Origin: Stratiolaelaps scimitus | Lineage: Eukaryota > Arthropoda > Arachnida > Mesostigmata > Laelapidae | Reading direction: 5' to 3' | NCBI GenBank assembly: GCA_019614645.1 | Contig: JABWDB010000038.1 | Location: forward strand, 2,604,001-2,668,000 | DNA: 64,000 bases | Translations under genes and position numbers: made by a program | Notes under the pieces: model-generated | The model's database searches: none | Told to the model about the DNA's origin: nothing | The model's input: only the letters and a program-made list of their open reading frames with translations | Part shown: piece by piece, positions 1-10,995 of the stretch | How the letters are laid out: each line of letters begins with the position of its first letter | How positions within the stretch are numbered: the stretch's first letter is position 1

Positions 1-2809
1 CTTCTTGATATCGAATATTTTTGGGCGCCATTTGGAGATTGAACTTCGGTTTGGACCTTGTAGTTGACACCCATATTACTGAGCTACCTCGGCACTTGAA
101 GATATATGACATCTAGTAGTCTTGGCCCAGTGAGTCTATTTGTGTGCAACTTGTTCACACACAGCGTTACACCTATCACGTGATACAATAGATATCTCTG
201 GGAAGTGACAACGAAAACGAAAAAAACATAGGTGTAATACCTCAATGAGATACGCAAGCAGATATACATTTGTGATTTAAATAAATGACAAGCACAATGA
301 ACCGCAGAGTCTAAATGAACTCATAAGAGTGATCCAGTTTCGAAATGAGATTTTACCGTTAGCCGCGTAGTCACTGTGAATGATGTGATTGTTCATGGTC
401 CTGCCCAGGTGATCCTCCTTGGCCTCGCTCTTTATAGCGAACCCGAGTCCTCCATTTGGAGAATCGGCTTGGTGCGGATAGCCGCCCATGCCACCGACAC
501 TAGATCCGAAGCTCCCAACGCGCTTGTCACCTTCAGAACCTATGGAGATAGAAAGTACAATGGCGAATTTAATTGCGGAATTATCGTTTATATTCATAAA
601 TGGAGGATGTCATCGAAACCATTACTTAGAAGACGTGCGTGTTCAGTCTGGAAACTACGGTTCATTTTACTAAAACTTTGCATTTGCTACTTTTGTTGTA
701 CTTGGACGTATGTTCATACAGATACCATAGTACGGAACACCAGTGGCATAATAAATATTATAAATCAGTTAATTATTGTCGATAGACTAAATGGGTTCCC
801 TGTTTTCTTCTGGCAATTATTTTCTTAATTACGTTACAGTTGTTCGTTCGATTGTTTGCACTGTTTAAGGTGCGTCCGGCTTATCGTAGTGAGGTAGATA
901 TACTTTTCATACTTTAAATCCATCATTAAACAATCCACTAATTTGCACATATTTATATGGTATAAATTGCAGTGGACGTCCAGTGAAATCTGACTAAACT
1001 ATAGCTGCGGCTAGGCAATTAAATCTCTGGCTACGAATAACGAAACCTTGTTTCCTTACAGTATATAACTATGTGCAATAGTAACATAAATAATAACATC
1101 ATTTAAAAACATCGTAATATGTCCTTCTGTTGATAGTCACCACCACGTATCAAAAGCAAGATACATACATGCCTGCGTTATGTGTGTATGTATATACTGG
1201 GCTGGCCAAACCAGTCGTAGTCTAAGTCAGTCGGCTTTTGTTGTGATTGCTATGCGTATGAGGTTTCAACTTGATCAGGAGCTTTCGCCATGTCTTGGTC
1301 ATTCACAGCTCCGTATAGATTTTTTCTTACGTAGGGGAGGGGATACACCAACGGAATGAGCTGTGATCCGAAACCAATCGATCAGATCTATTTCTCATGC
1401 TGGCTCAAGTGAAATTCTCAAGTATTTTCCGCATGTGACTGTTTTGTGCCCATCGGTGTCTCCTGTTTTTGACTCCGAGCGTCAATATATGACGCTGACG
1501 TCACTCAACGCATCAGCCGAGGGCGGACCCGAATTTCAGCGGACTTTGCGATGAGATGAGCCCCTTGATGGGGACTCTGTGAGGGCTGCCCAAAGTCTTG
1601 CTGAAATAACTCGCCTGTGCTCTTTGATGCTGTTCGCTATAATCGTCGTTCTTTTTGCCTATTATTATTATCCTTCATAGACACGTCTTCTTCTACTGAG
1701 CGGTCCACCCACTGCCGAATACCACTTAAGAGTCAACGGGAAACTAAGTTTGACAGAGAGATTCGACCAGAACCCGCGAAGTCATTGCAACAAAAACAGT
1801 CAAGTGGCAGTACAACAAGAGCTTTGAAATCTTCTTTTATCAGTAGCAGCAGCACAATCGAGCTAACAAAAACGGCCTTGCAATAGCGACAGCGATATGA
1901 CTATATAAGGGTAGCTATGGGATTCATCAACATACACAACTGGATTCATTCAAGTAAAGTAAATGAAGTTTCTGAACAGCTACACCATTTAAGCAAAATC
2001 AGATGGAGGCGATGAACGAAGTTCGATAACTGCCTCACTGGTGCGAAGTAGCAGACAATGTGCGATCGACGACAAAAAAGCGACACCCAACAAAAACGCC
2101 ATCTAAATGCTCCAGCAAAAAAATCAACAATCTAAATCAATTGTTTACATCTTCGTAGTCTCCCATAGATTCATGCCTTTGCGCCTTCAGTCGGCCGTAG
2201 TAGAAAACCACCGAAGCAAATAACTTACAAACGCTCAAAGTAATCCTTGTTGGTCATTTTTGCACTACCGACGAAAATAGTCTGGGGCAAGCATTTGGCG
2301 CTCGAACAGCTTGAAACGTTGTGAGAAGAAAAAAGGAAGTTTGAAACGGGGTTAATGAGTGAAAGTGGACTACACTTCGCGGCATAAAAAAAATGTATTT
2401 ATGATTCCAGCAAATATGCCGCCTAGTGACAAATTACGTTGCTAGGTGCACCACAGTAAGTCTGGTTGATAAATCGGATGCAATAAATGGTCAGGAATAT
2501 ATAACAGAATAGAGTAAGTAGCTTGTTCTAACTTAGTTAATTCCAGCTGTACAAGGGATGTACTCCTTAGCATTTACGAAGCTTACCTTAAATAAGTCGA
2601 ATACTCGAGTAAAGACAATCCACCTCGAAGGTTTTTTTAAATTTTAGCAATATGCGGCATACACTCTTCGACCTCCTCAGATCCAGTCGGGTAGTGGTTA
2701 GCAGTTATGTTATTGATGTGTTTTAAGAATAAATAGTCAAAATGCCCACCCCTGATTGCAGTCAAGTTTTCAATAAGGTTTAAGAACCAGCAGTTCTCAG
2801 CTACCACCC
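1..2809. other. non-coding region without recognised gene
   Basis: I see no coding region I can support here. Short open frames occur on both strands (for example around 376-828 and 1617-1886), but their translations have no recognisable motifs and they overlap each other in different frames. The stretch at about 1,250-1,900 is somewhat more GC-rich than its surroundings and could be old repeat or exon sequence. I could not assign it. Confidence 0.5.
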
Positions 2810-3970
2810 AGGCCCGAACCGACAAACGAAGACGTCCGAGGCAGAAAACATCCAGCAGACTACACTCGGGGACACCAGGGAGGTGATCAAATGGCTGCCA
2901 ACGCGCAAGGCCGCAGGACCAATCTGTCCTTATTATTAAAAAAATATTTACTGAATCCCAGTGAATTCAGTAAATATCTTGCTTCAGGAGAAACCTGAGG
3001 TTTTTTGTGGCAGACAGATGTGGCAGGAGAAGATATGGATACGAACAGATACCTTCCTGAGCACCGCAAAAGATGAAGAAACGCTGAAGAGAAAGGGGTA
3101 ACAAGCACGTGGATGGAAGAGCACGGTCTGGAACTGGCTCCAAAGAAGAGAGGGGCCGTATTGCTTACCCTGAAATTCTGCGGAGGGGTAAACCTGTCAC
3201 TGAATGGGGTGAGCATAGTTATGAGGAGGTCTACCTTGTACCTCGGCGTCACCTTGGACAGATCTCTGAATGGAAACGCCCACATAGAGAAGGTAACTGC
3301 GGAGACAGCAAAAATAGTAGATAGTCTAGCGAAGATTATGCCCGAGGGACAGGGAGTGACTAACAATAAAAGAAGATTGCTAGCGTCTGTAGGCAAATCC
3401 ATCGTAATGTACGCTGCCCCACGTGATGTCCGGCCTTCATGAAACTCAAAAGCAACAAGTTGAAGCTTTTAAAAGCACATAGGCAGCTGGATATCAGGGT
3501 GGTAAGGACATACAAAATGGTGGAAATAAACTAAGTGACTGCCATCGCCAAAACGGTTTCCTGGGCAAGACTGATCGAACAAAGAACGAAATGCAGCATG
3601 AACCGAGTTATAGGAAAAGAGGATGCCCGAGACAGACGATACAAAGTGACATTTCGGATGGGGCAACTTGGGGAAAGACTTTCCTGGAGCCTGGACACGA
3701 AGTCTCATCAAGGATCTGAAGAAGTGGATGAACACAGACCACGGTGATATTACCTAACCCAAGCCCTGACGGGTCACGGGTGCTTGCAGAAGTACCTTCA
3801 CAAGATCAAAAGGCTTCTGACCACGTCTGCGTACACTGCGAGACAGACGAGATGGACGATGTCACCCACACCCACGTCCTTCGCTGTCCAGTTCTCCAGG
3901 ACACACGGGCCGGACCGAGATTGGTGCTACATATGATAAACTGATAAACGACACACGCTGGAAATCAGGA
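2810..3970 (+). mobile_element. R1-like non-LTR retrotransposon fragment, decayed
   Basis: This is the 3' half of an R1/Jockey-superfamily LINE, coding for the end of the reverse transcriptase and the C-terminal region. It begins with an RT N-terminal piece reading EVIKWLPTRKAAGP at about 2,880-2,925. An open stretch at 3113-3442 carries the thumb signature GLELAPKKRGAVLL, then YLGVTLDRSLNGNAHIEKV and KRRLLASVGKSIVMYAAP. Further on, QALTGHGCLQKYLHKIKR precedes a Cys-His cluster with CVHCETDEMDDVTHTHVLRC at about 3,820-3,895. That is the usual R1-type C-terminal order (thumb, TGHG motif, Cys/His knuckle). The frame changes several times and there are in-frame stops, so it cannot be active. Most of the palm domain, including the YxDD box, is missing between about 2,930 and 3,100. 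Clade placement within the R1/Jockey group is by motif style only. Confidence 0.75.
2944..2977. repeat. hairpin inside the R1-like fragment
   Basis: Two 13-base arms, ATATTTACTGAAT at 2944-2956 and its reverse complement at 2965-2977, flank an 8-base spacer. It lies exactly where the LINE reading frame loses its palm domain, so it may mark a deletion or small-insertion scar. Confidence 0.7.
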
Positions 3971-5157
3971 ATAGGTTTCCTAAAAAGGTTAATGAAAAAA
4001 GGCAGAGAGAAATAAGGAGAACTAGCAGAGAACCATGAAAGAACACACCAGTAAAAAATTCACTGATGTAATTTATATAGAAAAAATATGGTAAATAGAA
4101 TCTATAGAAAATCTATCAATAGAAAAAATAATATTTATAAACACATCCACTAATTGTATATATTTACATGAAATCTTGATTAAAAAGAAAGCTGTTCTAA
4201 GCTCAAAGCTAAAACAATCTTGGTAGAAAAAGACTTAGATCTGTCAAATATATAGATGCGTCTGTTGTATATGTATATATTCTTGTGTATATCGTATACC
4301 ATTAATAATAATGTGTATATTGCGTGTTTTGCCCGCGCCTATCTGATCCGTGATCACGAACACTGTATATTTGAATATCGTGTGATGTATGCTCAGGGGG
4401 TAGGTTCGAACAGGCTCCATTGTATGTGGAGGAATACACCAACAGGCCTCACACCCGGTATCGGATTTGGCGATCTACTCCTGTTTGAGCCGACACAGAC
4501 ACGCAGCGATAGACGAATCCATAAATTAGTGATTTTCTATGGCATGAACGGGGCACGGGCAGCGAAGTGATGACCACAAAGAATCATCATAAATAGCAAT
4601 CGCAACATTAGCCGCGTTAATGTCAGAGTTGTGGATGGTGGAGGGGTATTAACAACGCAGGATGATACAGTAGAAGACCCTGGACAACAACGACACGAGG
4701 CAGCCTGCTGAGGTCGGGATAGCGAGTACATGGGTGTACCTTTGCTGGAGATTACATCCCGAAGTGCCGTTTTAGGGGAGATACCCACAGGATTGAGATA
4801 GAGGGGAGCCAGTACAAACTTCTCGCATTTACATTTGTTGTCTGTCTGTTCCTGCTAAGGGACGATGTCCAGTTGATAAAATTGTATCATCAGCGAAAAG
4901 GGCACGCGGTTAGAGCTAACATGAAGGAAGCACTTGTTATGCAACTAAGTGGGCGTTCATGTGGACCGCTTCTACAATAAGATATGCATCTATGCTGCGA
5001 GAGCGTTAGCTCGCTCATAGTCGGCCCAGTTCATTCCAACTTCAGTATATGCCTTTGTGTACATGCTGTACGAGTACTCTTTAAAGACTTGTAATGAGTG
5101 AAATATGAAAACCATGTTAAACGTTACTTAGTCCATAAACTGCTTTTATAGCTGACC

Positions 5158-5255
5158 CTCCCCTATCTGACAGGCCTCAACTCTTAACCTTTTAGGTATT
5201 ACTATGAGGAGCTGGCGGGGCCACCTTTGCTTATTATCTTCCTTACTCGTACCTG
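5158..5255 (+). repeat. dispersed repeat, copy 1 (pair at 41941-42025)
   Basis: This block matches 41941-42025 in the same orientation. It shares CCCCTAT, then CCTCA, AGGTAT and ATGAG, and the core GCGGGGCCACCTTTGCTTAT (TCGGGGCCACCTTCGCTTAT in the second copy). Similarity may extend upstream through TTAAACGTT. No coding capacity is visible. The family is unknown to me. Confidence 0.65.
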
Positions 5256-5508
5256 GCAAGAATCTTCAGATAAAGTTACTTAGTCCCTAAAGAAACATCT
5301 CGTATAAAATAAACGAAGGTGATTTCGAATCACAAAGAAACTTGTACATCAACCAAATGCATGTTTAAATATTCATGACATGAAATTAACGATGGACTGA
5401 GCTTAGGCGCCAAAGTGTTGTCTTTGATCACAATAACAAACGTCTGAATAAGTATATAATTCCTTGTGCCAACTGGATAATCCCAAACATCATAGTTTAT
5501 TTCCTTCC

Positions 5509-5570
5509 ATATAAGAGAACTTAAGCATTCTATGCAGTTCCTTTAATAAATCAATAAACCTTTCCCTAAT
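5509..5570 (+). repeat. 3'-tail module, copy A
   Basis: This module of about 60 bp starts ATATAAGAGAACTTAAGCAT, continues with CAGTTCCTTTAATAAATCAA and ends TAAACCTTTCCC. It recurs at 32707-32770 (+) and 34914-34981 (-). Its AATAAA-like content and similar right end in all copies suggest the 3' tail of a LINE or SINE family. Here an (AT)n tract follows it. Confidence 0.65.
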
Positions 5571-6370
5571 ATATATATATATAAATATAGAGGGAGAGAG
5601 AGAGAAGGTGTTCATGGTATAACTTCCCGTGACTTCCGTAGATATATATACAGATAGGAAATCGTACTTCAAAATGTATTTTGTAAATTGTATTCATAAA
5701 AATTGTTACGATCAGAATATTTGACAATCGCTGAGGTCAACTTGGTCACGTTAGTGAAAAGCAAAAAAAAATGATATCGTAAAATTAAAGATTTAAAGAT
5801 TACTTTAGCTGATGTGCAATTTTTGTGAAGATTCAAAAGCTTCGTTTATTTCATTGATTGATGCAAAAGTCGGCATTGTTACCCATTGTGTTAGATCCTT
5901 AAAGGCAAGAGTTAATGATATAGTTTACTGTCATTTAGGGGCCGAGACAAATTTTAACCCCGCGAATCTGGTGTTGTCTGAATAATAGGATTAATTATTA
6001 TACGAGTGCATAAACTGTACAGTTGATCTCAATCCATGGTGATTCCTCGTCCCCCCCCCACTCTAGAGTCCTGGAACCTTGGATGGGGGTCTTACTTAAT
6101 AACTTACACGTTCATACCTCCTAAAAGTATCGTTGTGGACACCTAATAAAAATAAGTATAATGAGTAAAAAAACAAAAAAAAGGCGAAAAGTAGAATCTT
6201 TCTCAAATTAGAATCTTAGAGGATAGGCAATATTGCTTAAATTTTCACTTACGTTTGATGCCCTTTGAGATAACTTTGTGTAATTTTTTTTATTTTCTTT
6301 GCTTAACTATACAAGGTACCATCCAAACATGAATTGGCTAAGGATATAAAGAAAAGTAGAAATAGTGGTA

Positions 6371-6373
<3 letters not shown>

Positions 6374-6432
<59 letters not shown>
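6374..6432. repeat. (TA)n microsatellite
   Basis: About 29 uninterrupted TA units, the longest simple repeat in the window. Confidence 0.95.
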
Positions 6433-6435
<3 letters not shown>

Positions 6436-6514
6436 TCCGTTATTTTCGAAGTTTTTTAAGCAAGCTATGATATTTCGTTATAACGCTTCTTTGCTGTTTC
6501 CGAGCACTACATAT

Positions 6515-6820
6515 AGGGTGTTGCAAAATTAAAAATGGACGTAAAAATCTAGCTTGAAATTTGAATTTATTTTAGCCTTTTAGATAGGCTACATCACGCC
6601 CATAAACATATAATAAATTATGAGAGCGAAAGGATTGACAAAGAAATTATTCACATCAGAGTTCGCACAGATAATACTACAAGTTAAATCCGGTATCGAT
6701 GTACTCAGCGTTTATTTGTGAATGTAAGAAGTTCTAGTCAGATTATTAGCTTTAATGAAGCCTGAGTAAGACCGAAAAAGGCTTCATAATAGTTGTGAAA
6801 CATCCTGTACACTCTACTGA
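6515..6820. mobile_element. candidate MITE-like element with degenerate inverted ends
   Basis: The left end reads TAGGGTGTTGCAAAATTA. The right end, read on the opposite strand, is CAGGATGTTTCACAACTATT. Both resemble the GGGTGTTTCA-type termini of small mariner-like elements. The interior of about 300 bp has no coding capacity. The match between the ends is partial, so this is tentative. Confidence 0.3.
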
Positions 6821-8499
6821 AGAGCGTTTTGCTGTAATCATTTCACCTAAAATGTGAAGTGTCCCGTGGCAAAAAGTTGCTGGTGGGTCCTACGAGCCAT
6901 ACCAGTCGCACCAGTGGATAGACAAAGCCAGGTCATTGTGGTATCAGAAAAGATGAAGAAGAGGAAACGCCGTTCGTTGTGAGTGAGTCACTACGGTGTT
7001 AGATGCTGCTACAATATTAAGAACAACTGAGTGGCTGCCTTCCTTCTAGAAGTGCTTAACTGGGATACCGTGCTGTGGGCTCGTCGGCGGGCAGCAACAT
7101 CGCAAAAGCCAGAGCAGACCCTTCTGAGTTCTTCGTCACTTGTTCACTTTACTTGCGTATAGTTTGCTGTTTTAGTGCTACTACCTATTTAGTTGTTTTT
7201 GCTGCTTCTGTTGCCGCCGTTGCTGTTGTTAATTTTTCGTTGGTTTAATAGAGAACGGAATTGGGATACCCTAATAGAAGCAGAAGGGCTACGTCGACGA
7301 TGAGAGGCAGATTAACGTATTTTTAATTACGCCTTTTGTTGCTATTTTCACCACGTTGGCCAACAGGAACTGCTCTTTGAAAGCCACGCTCTGTTCGTCT
7401 GCTGTCCGACTGAAGGCTCAGACGAGGAACTGTTCTGTATCATCTGTAGAACAAAATCGCCGAAAAAAAGGGACGAACAGCGGGACAGTGTGAAGGTAGG
7501 TGTTTGTCGAGACCCAAATTCCAGCAAATTCGGTTTAGCTGACGAAAAACAAAAACCAACCCGGTGATTTGGAAAACTGTTACAAATAAAGCAGAATAAT
7601 AATAACTACGGCAAAGTGGCACAATAATTGAGTGAGTGACTGCAGAATACGAATGTACCCCCGGGTTCGGTAATACGCCGTTATATTTCGACATACAATT
7701 AAAGTAAAACAAACCGTATAGCTCAATATATCTTTGCATCTGCATACTAACGTTTCCGTCAGTGTGCAACCGAACCTCCAATGATCTCACCACTTAGGTT
7801 CTATTGCTATGCTAATTGAAGTATGTGAGGTATACAAGTTTGGTAATTGCCGTTTAACCAAAGGACGCGTTTGAGCGTGCGTTTTATGGAAATCGTTTGA
7901 GTTGAGGGAAGCTCTTAGTTTTCTAGAGAGTTCTCTAGGAATGGACTGTACCTGGCCCCTGTAATATGGTTATCTTCATCTAGTAGAGTGGAGGGCTTGT
8001 AGTATAAGTTCCCATAGGCATTTTCTGAGCATAGCGCCACTTGTCCACACCCAGTACTGCCCATATTTTTCACGATCTTTTAGTTCACAGAAACCGTGTG
8101 TGAGATGTTTCTAGCACGCTCGCCATCCTTTGTCAGGCAATGGCTAGGGTTAGGTAGGTGACTGAAGAGTAAACGCAGGGTTACTTCGATGACCAACGTA
8201 ATTGTTTTATTTTCATGAGACCGAAGAGACACGGGCGTACTTCACTCTTGACTCCCTTCGGAACCTGCTCGCGATGAGGGACGTGTAGTCGAGCGGATTT
8301 TTAATGTGTGAAAAATTAAATCGCATTTTGTCATACATGCCAGGAGGATCTTTGTGAGCAACCTATTTGAGAGGCAACACGCAATGAAGAACCATATGCC
8401 GTTATGGTCGGAAACCGACTCGTGTCTTTATTTGAGTGTTGTTGATGCAACACCGATCATTCTTGTAGGCATAACGTAAACTCTCTCCACCAACCCAAG

Positions 8500-9490
8500 A
8501 ACTATCAACGAATATGCGTTGAGTGGTATGTTTTCGCTCTGCTCAGAGGGAATACATCGTACAAATCTAATAAGCCGGCTGAAATATGATCTGATGATCT
8601 AATGCAGAAATAGTGTTCACTGGTCTCAGCATGGCTCGGGTGGATGGAGCAACTGAGGAGCGCGTAGAGGTACACTGGCAAATACGACACTGTAAGTCCG
8701 AAGGGCGCCATCTCGACCAGGATGATAATCCGTATCAAAATTCATTTGATCATCCTTGAGCTACCAAACAACGCCTATGCGAATCAGTGCGGGTTGTCTT
8801 ACGTCTAGACTGGCAGAACTTAATTATACTGCAAGTTGTCTTCTCTGTACCAATACATTGTTAATACTTTCGAATCACCTGGGCAGATGAGTGCGTAATG
8901 CACCACTTGGCAGATAATCTGCTTGGATGTTCCGATCTGGGCCTAATTTGTCGATAGCGAATATAGACCACACTGGTGGGCTGAATTCAGCGCGCGAGGT
9001 TCACCTATTTTACCAGTTACGTATGGCAGTCGTCGGTCGTTGATAACAACCACGAGGTCACACCTGATAGTACCTAGCACCTCGAAGCTGATGAGACTTC
9101 CACCCAACATTTTCGTAAGCGCTGCCTTTGCTGTGACCACGACACGTTCAAAGAAGCCTTCATACCATGGCCCGCGAGGACCACTAAATCAGACATAATT
9201 TAGGTACAGACAAGATGGGTATGCGGCGAGGAAGTGTCGGAGGAATAGATGGTTTGTGTCGAAGGCGTACTGAGGACAGTGCCCGATGAACAGCCTTTAC
9301 GCTGGCGTAGGTGAATACCTCAATATAATTTTTGACATCTTCGTCACGAGAACAAGTGAGAAGTCCAGCCGCAAATATCCAGGCCAACCGTAGCGAATGG
9401 TGCGGCTGAGGTCACCCTCTTCGTTGGGAGGAGTGCCTGTACTTGGCCCGATGTGATGCCATAAGGCTTTGGGCAGAACAGTCTTGATGT
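8500..9490 (-). pseudogene. BEL/Pao integrase remnant
   Basis: Integrase catalyses insertion of retrotransposon cDNA into the genome. Reading downward on the minus strand, the piece QALLPTKRVTSAAPFATVGL is followed by LDICG, which fits the start of the BEL/Pao catalytic core. Then come DVKNYIEVFTYASVKAVHRA (about 9,270-9,330) and a GPWYEGFFERVVVTAKAAL-type segment (about 9,110-9,175). LGGSLISFEVLGTI and INDRRLPYVTG (9,000-9,100) match the family's conserved 'GRNLLTFEEL ... INSRPLTYV' region. A weak C-terminal match (APFGL) occurs near 8,700. Frame changes between about 9,180 and 9,390 and several stops show it is a pseudogene. Identification of the integrase core is confident; the C-terminal extent is less so. 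Confidence 0.75.
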
Positions 9491-9680
9491 AATAGGATTG
9501 CTAAAATCTTGATATTATAGTCCTGTAAGCATATTATTATATAATAACTTGTTACGCGCTTTGTCCAGAAGCATTTACGTAAACATTGAAAATGCGCGGT
9601 TCACCCCAAATGTGTATTAATCCAATGATCCTGAAACGGGCAGGGTCGAGTCTCGAAATTCACTCGGAATGACTGTGGGG

Positions 9681-9703
9681 TTATTATTATTATTATTATT
9701 ATT
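9681..9703. repeat. (TTA)n microsatellite
   Basis: About seven TTA units followed by a related ATC-rich stretch, inside the BEL/Pao remnant. Confidence 0.9.
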
Positions 9704-9929
9704 AATCATCATCATAAGTAGTCGTCCCCGAGTTAAGCGAGTTTTGGCTCGCAGAAGTCTTTTTTCCATCAGCGACCAGGACTAAACAGGACGAGTTTAG
9801 ACCTGATAGGAGCACAATCATCAGTCCTGATCACCTATATCTCTTCGACAAAGTATTTAAATTATTAGTTAAATCTATTTTCTGCACCTCAGGCAGTAGT
9901 CGTCACACAAATCCTTTACGTAGCATCGG

Positions 9930-10840
9930 GTTGTGAGGAGAGTGGCATAAACACCTTGCCGTGAGGAGCTAGCCGAATTTGCCCATCAGCAGGAAGCAAC
10001 CGAGATACCATCTCCGTAGTTATACTACAGATAAACAGCGGCAACATACGCTACTCGCGTACGTCGCCGAATATGCGTAGTTCGTAAGAATCATCGGTCT
10101 TTTGAGTAAATCGATATTGCCACTGGATGTGTAGAGCGTCGAGCTCCTCAAGTTCCACCGTTCACCCATGGAAAACTTCTCACAGAAGGCCCGGAATGGC
10201 ATAGCCCCACCGTAGAATCTGGAACCAGAGCTGCTGGATGAACGAATTCCTGCGCATTGCGGTAGCAGAATGGTAGCAGCCAATCAGCAGGATAAAAATA
10301 AATGCTACTGCCCTCAGCACCATTTCATTCGTGACAAGTCCGGCACGTATAGTATGTGTAATTTAACAGAGAGTACTCTCGGAAGGATCACGACAAGTGA
10401 ATGCCGGGACAATATCTTCCACGTTCATCACTTCAGCGAATGACATAGTCTCCTTATATAGCGCATATTTCAGAAGGTCTTGAAGCAAGCGCGGATGCTA
10501 AGGTGAGCCGGTCACGTTTCGATAGTTAGCCAGAAACGTCACTGTCGCCCTTTTTGACGGTCGTAGCGAAGGGTTTCACGAAATTGTTGTCTCATCACAT
10601 TTACCTCATCAGCAGTGAGCGGAAATGCCTTTGTCTAGAATTAGTGTGATGATGCATTGGATTGCAGAAATGAATCAATGACTATGGCCGGGAAGAACAT
10701 CGCTGACTTGGTGCTTATTTTTAAGAGGTTAAAGGTAAATCCTGCATGGCCACTAGGCCTCACACTAAAGAGTGTCAGACTCATACTGACTAAACCCAGA
10801 ACCGATGTTGACTGCTGTCTTGGTGATGTCAGCACCGAGC
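9930..10840 (-). pseudogene. BEL/Pao reverse transcriptase/RNase H linker remnant
   Basis: On the minus strand, the 10,070-10,240 segment reads in the style ELDALHIQWQYRFTQ then DDSYELRIFGDVRE. In BEL/Pao polyproteins the equivalent place has a Trp-containing helix, an 'IPR' region and 'ELHVFCDAS' at the start of RNase H. Upstream, STSVLGLV near 10,800 corresponds to the conserved 'VLGLRWD' after the RT palm. Stops and frameshifts separate these pieces. Position between the integrase and the presumed 5' part supports the assignment, but each match alone is weak. Confidence 0.5.
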
Positions 10841-10889
10841 TACTTTATATACTCGACGATGTGTTGAGGACAGTCATATGCACTGGTAG

Positions 10890-10995
10890 TCGAGCTCAGT
10901 GGCGTGGTGTATTCGCGCGCACCTTGCAAGCGCAGGGGACACGAAGGTGCCCACACGGGTTGCATTTAGGGGTCCATCTTTCGAAGTTATGTAAA
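10890..10995 (+). repeat. tRNA-like SINE, copy on plus strand with B-box deletion
   Basis: The tRNA-like head starts TCGAGCTCAGTGGCGTGGTG (A-box region) and runs through CACGGGTT. The sequence then jumps to GCATTTAGGGGTCC, which lies further along in the 48.1 kb copy. About 25 bases containing the second half of the B box are missing. It lies within the BEL/Pao remnant, in the opposite orientation, so it probably inserted later. Confidence 0.75.

Larger units (their letters stand above)
3971..8499. other. non-coding DNA with short dispersed repeats
   Basis: No gene is recognised. The segment holds a repeat block at 5158-5255 that is shared with 41.9 kb, a 3'-tail module at 5509-5570, AT and GA microsatellites near 5,570-5,605, a long (TA)n tract at about 6,374-6,432, and a candidate small inverted-repeat element at about 6,515-6,820. 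The longest open frame (minus strand, 7440-7793, 117 codons) has no familiar motif and I do not call it a gene. Confidence 0.5.

Noticed and set aside
7440..7793. 117-codon minus-strand ORF
   Set aside because: No motif, no splice or promoter support, and hydrophobic patches that look random.
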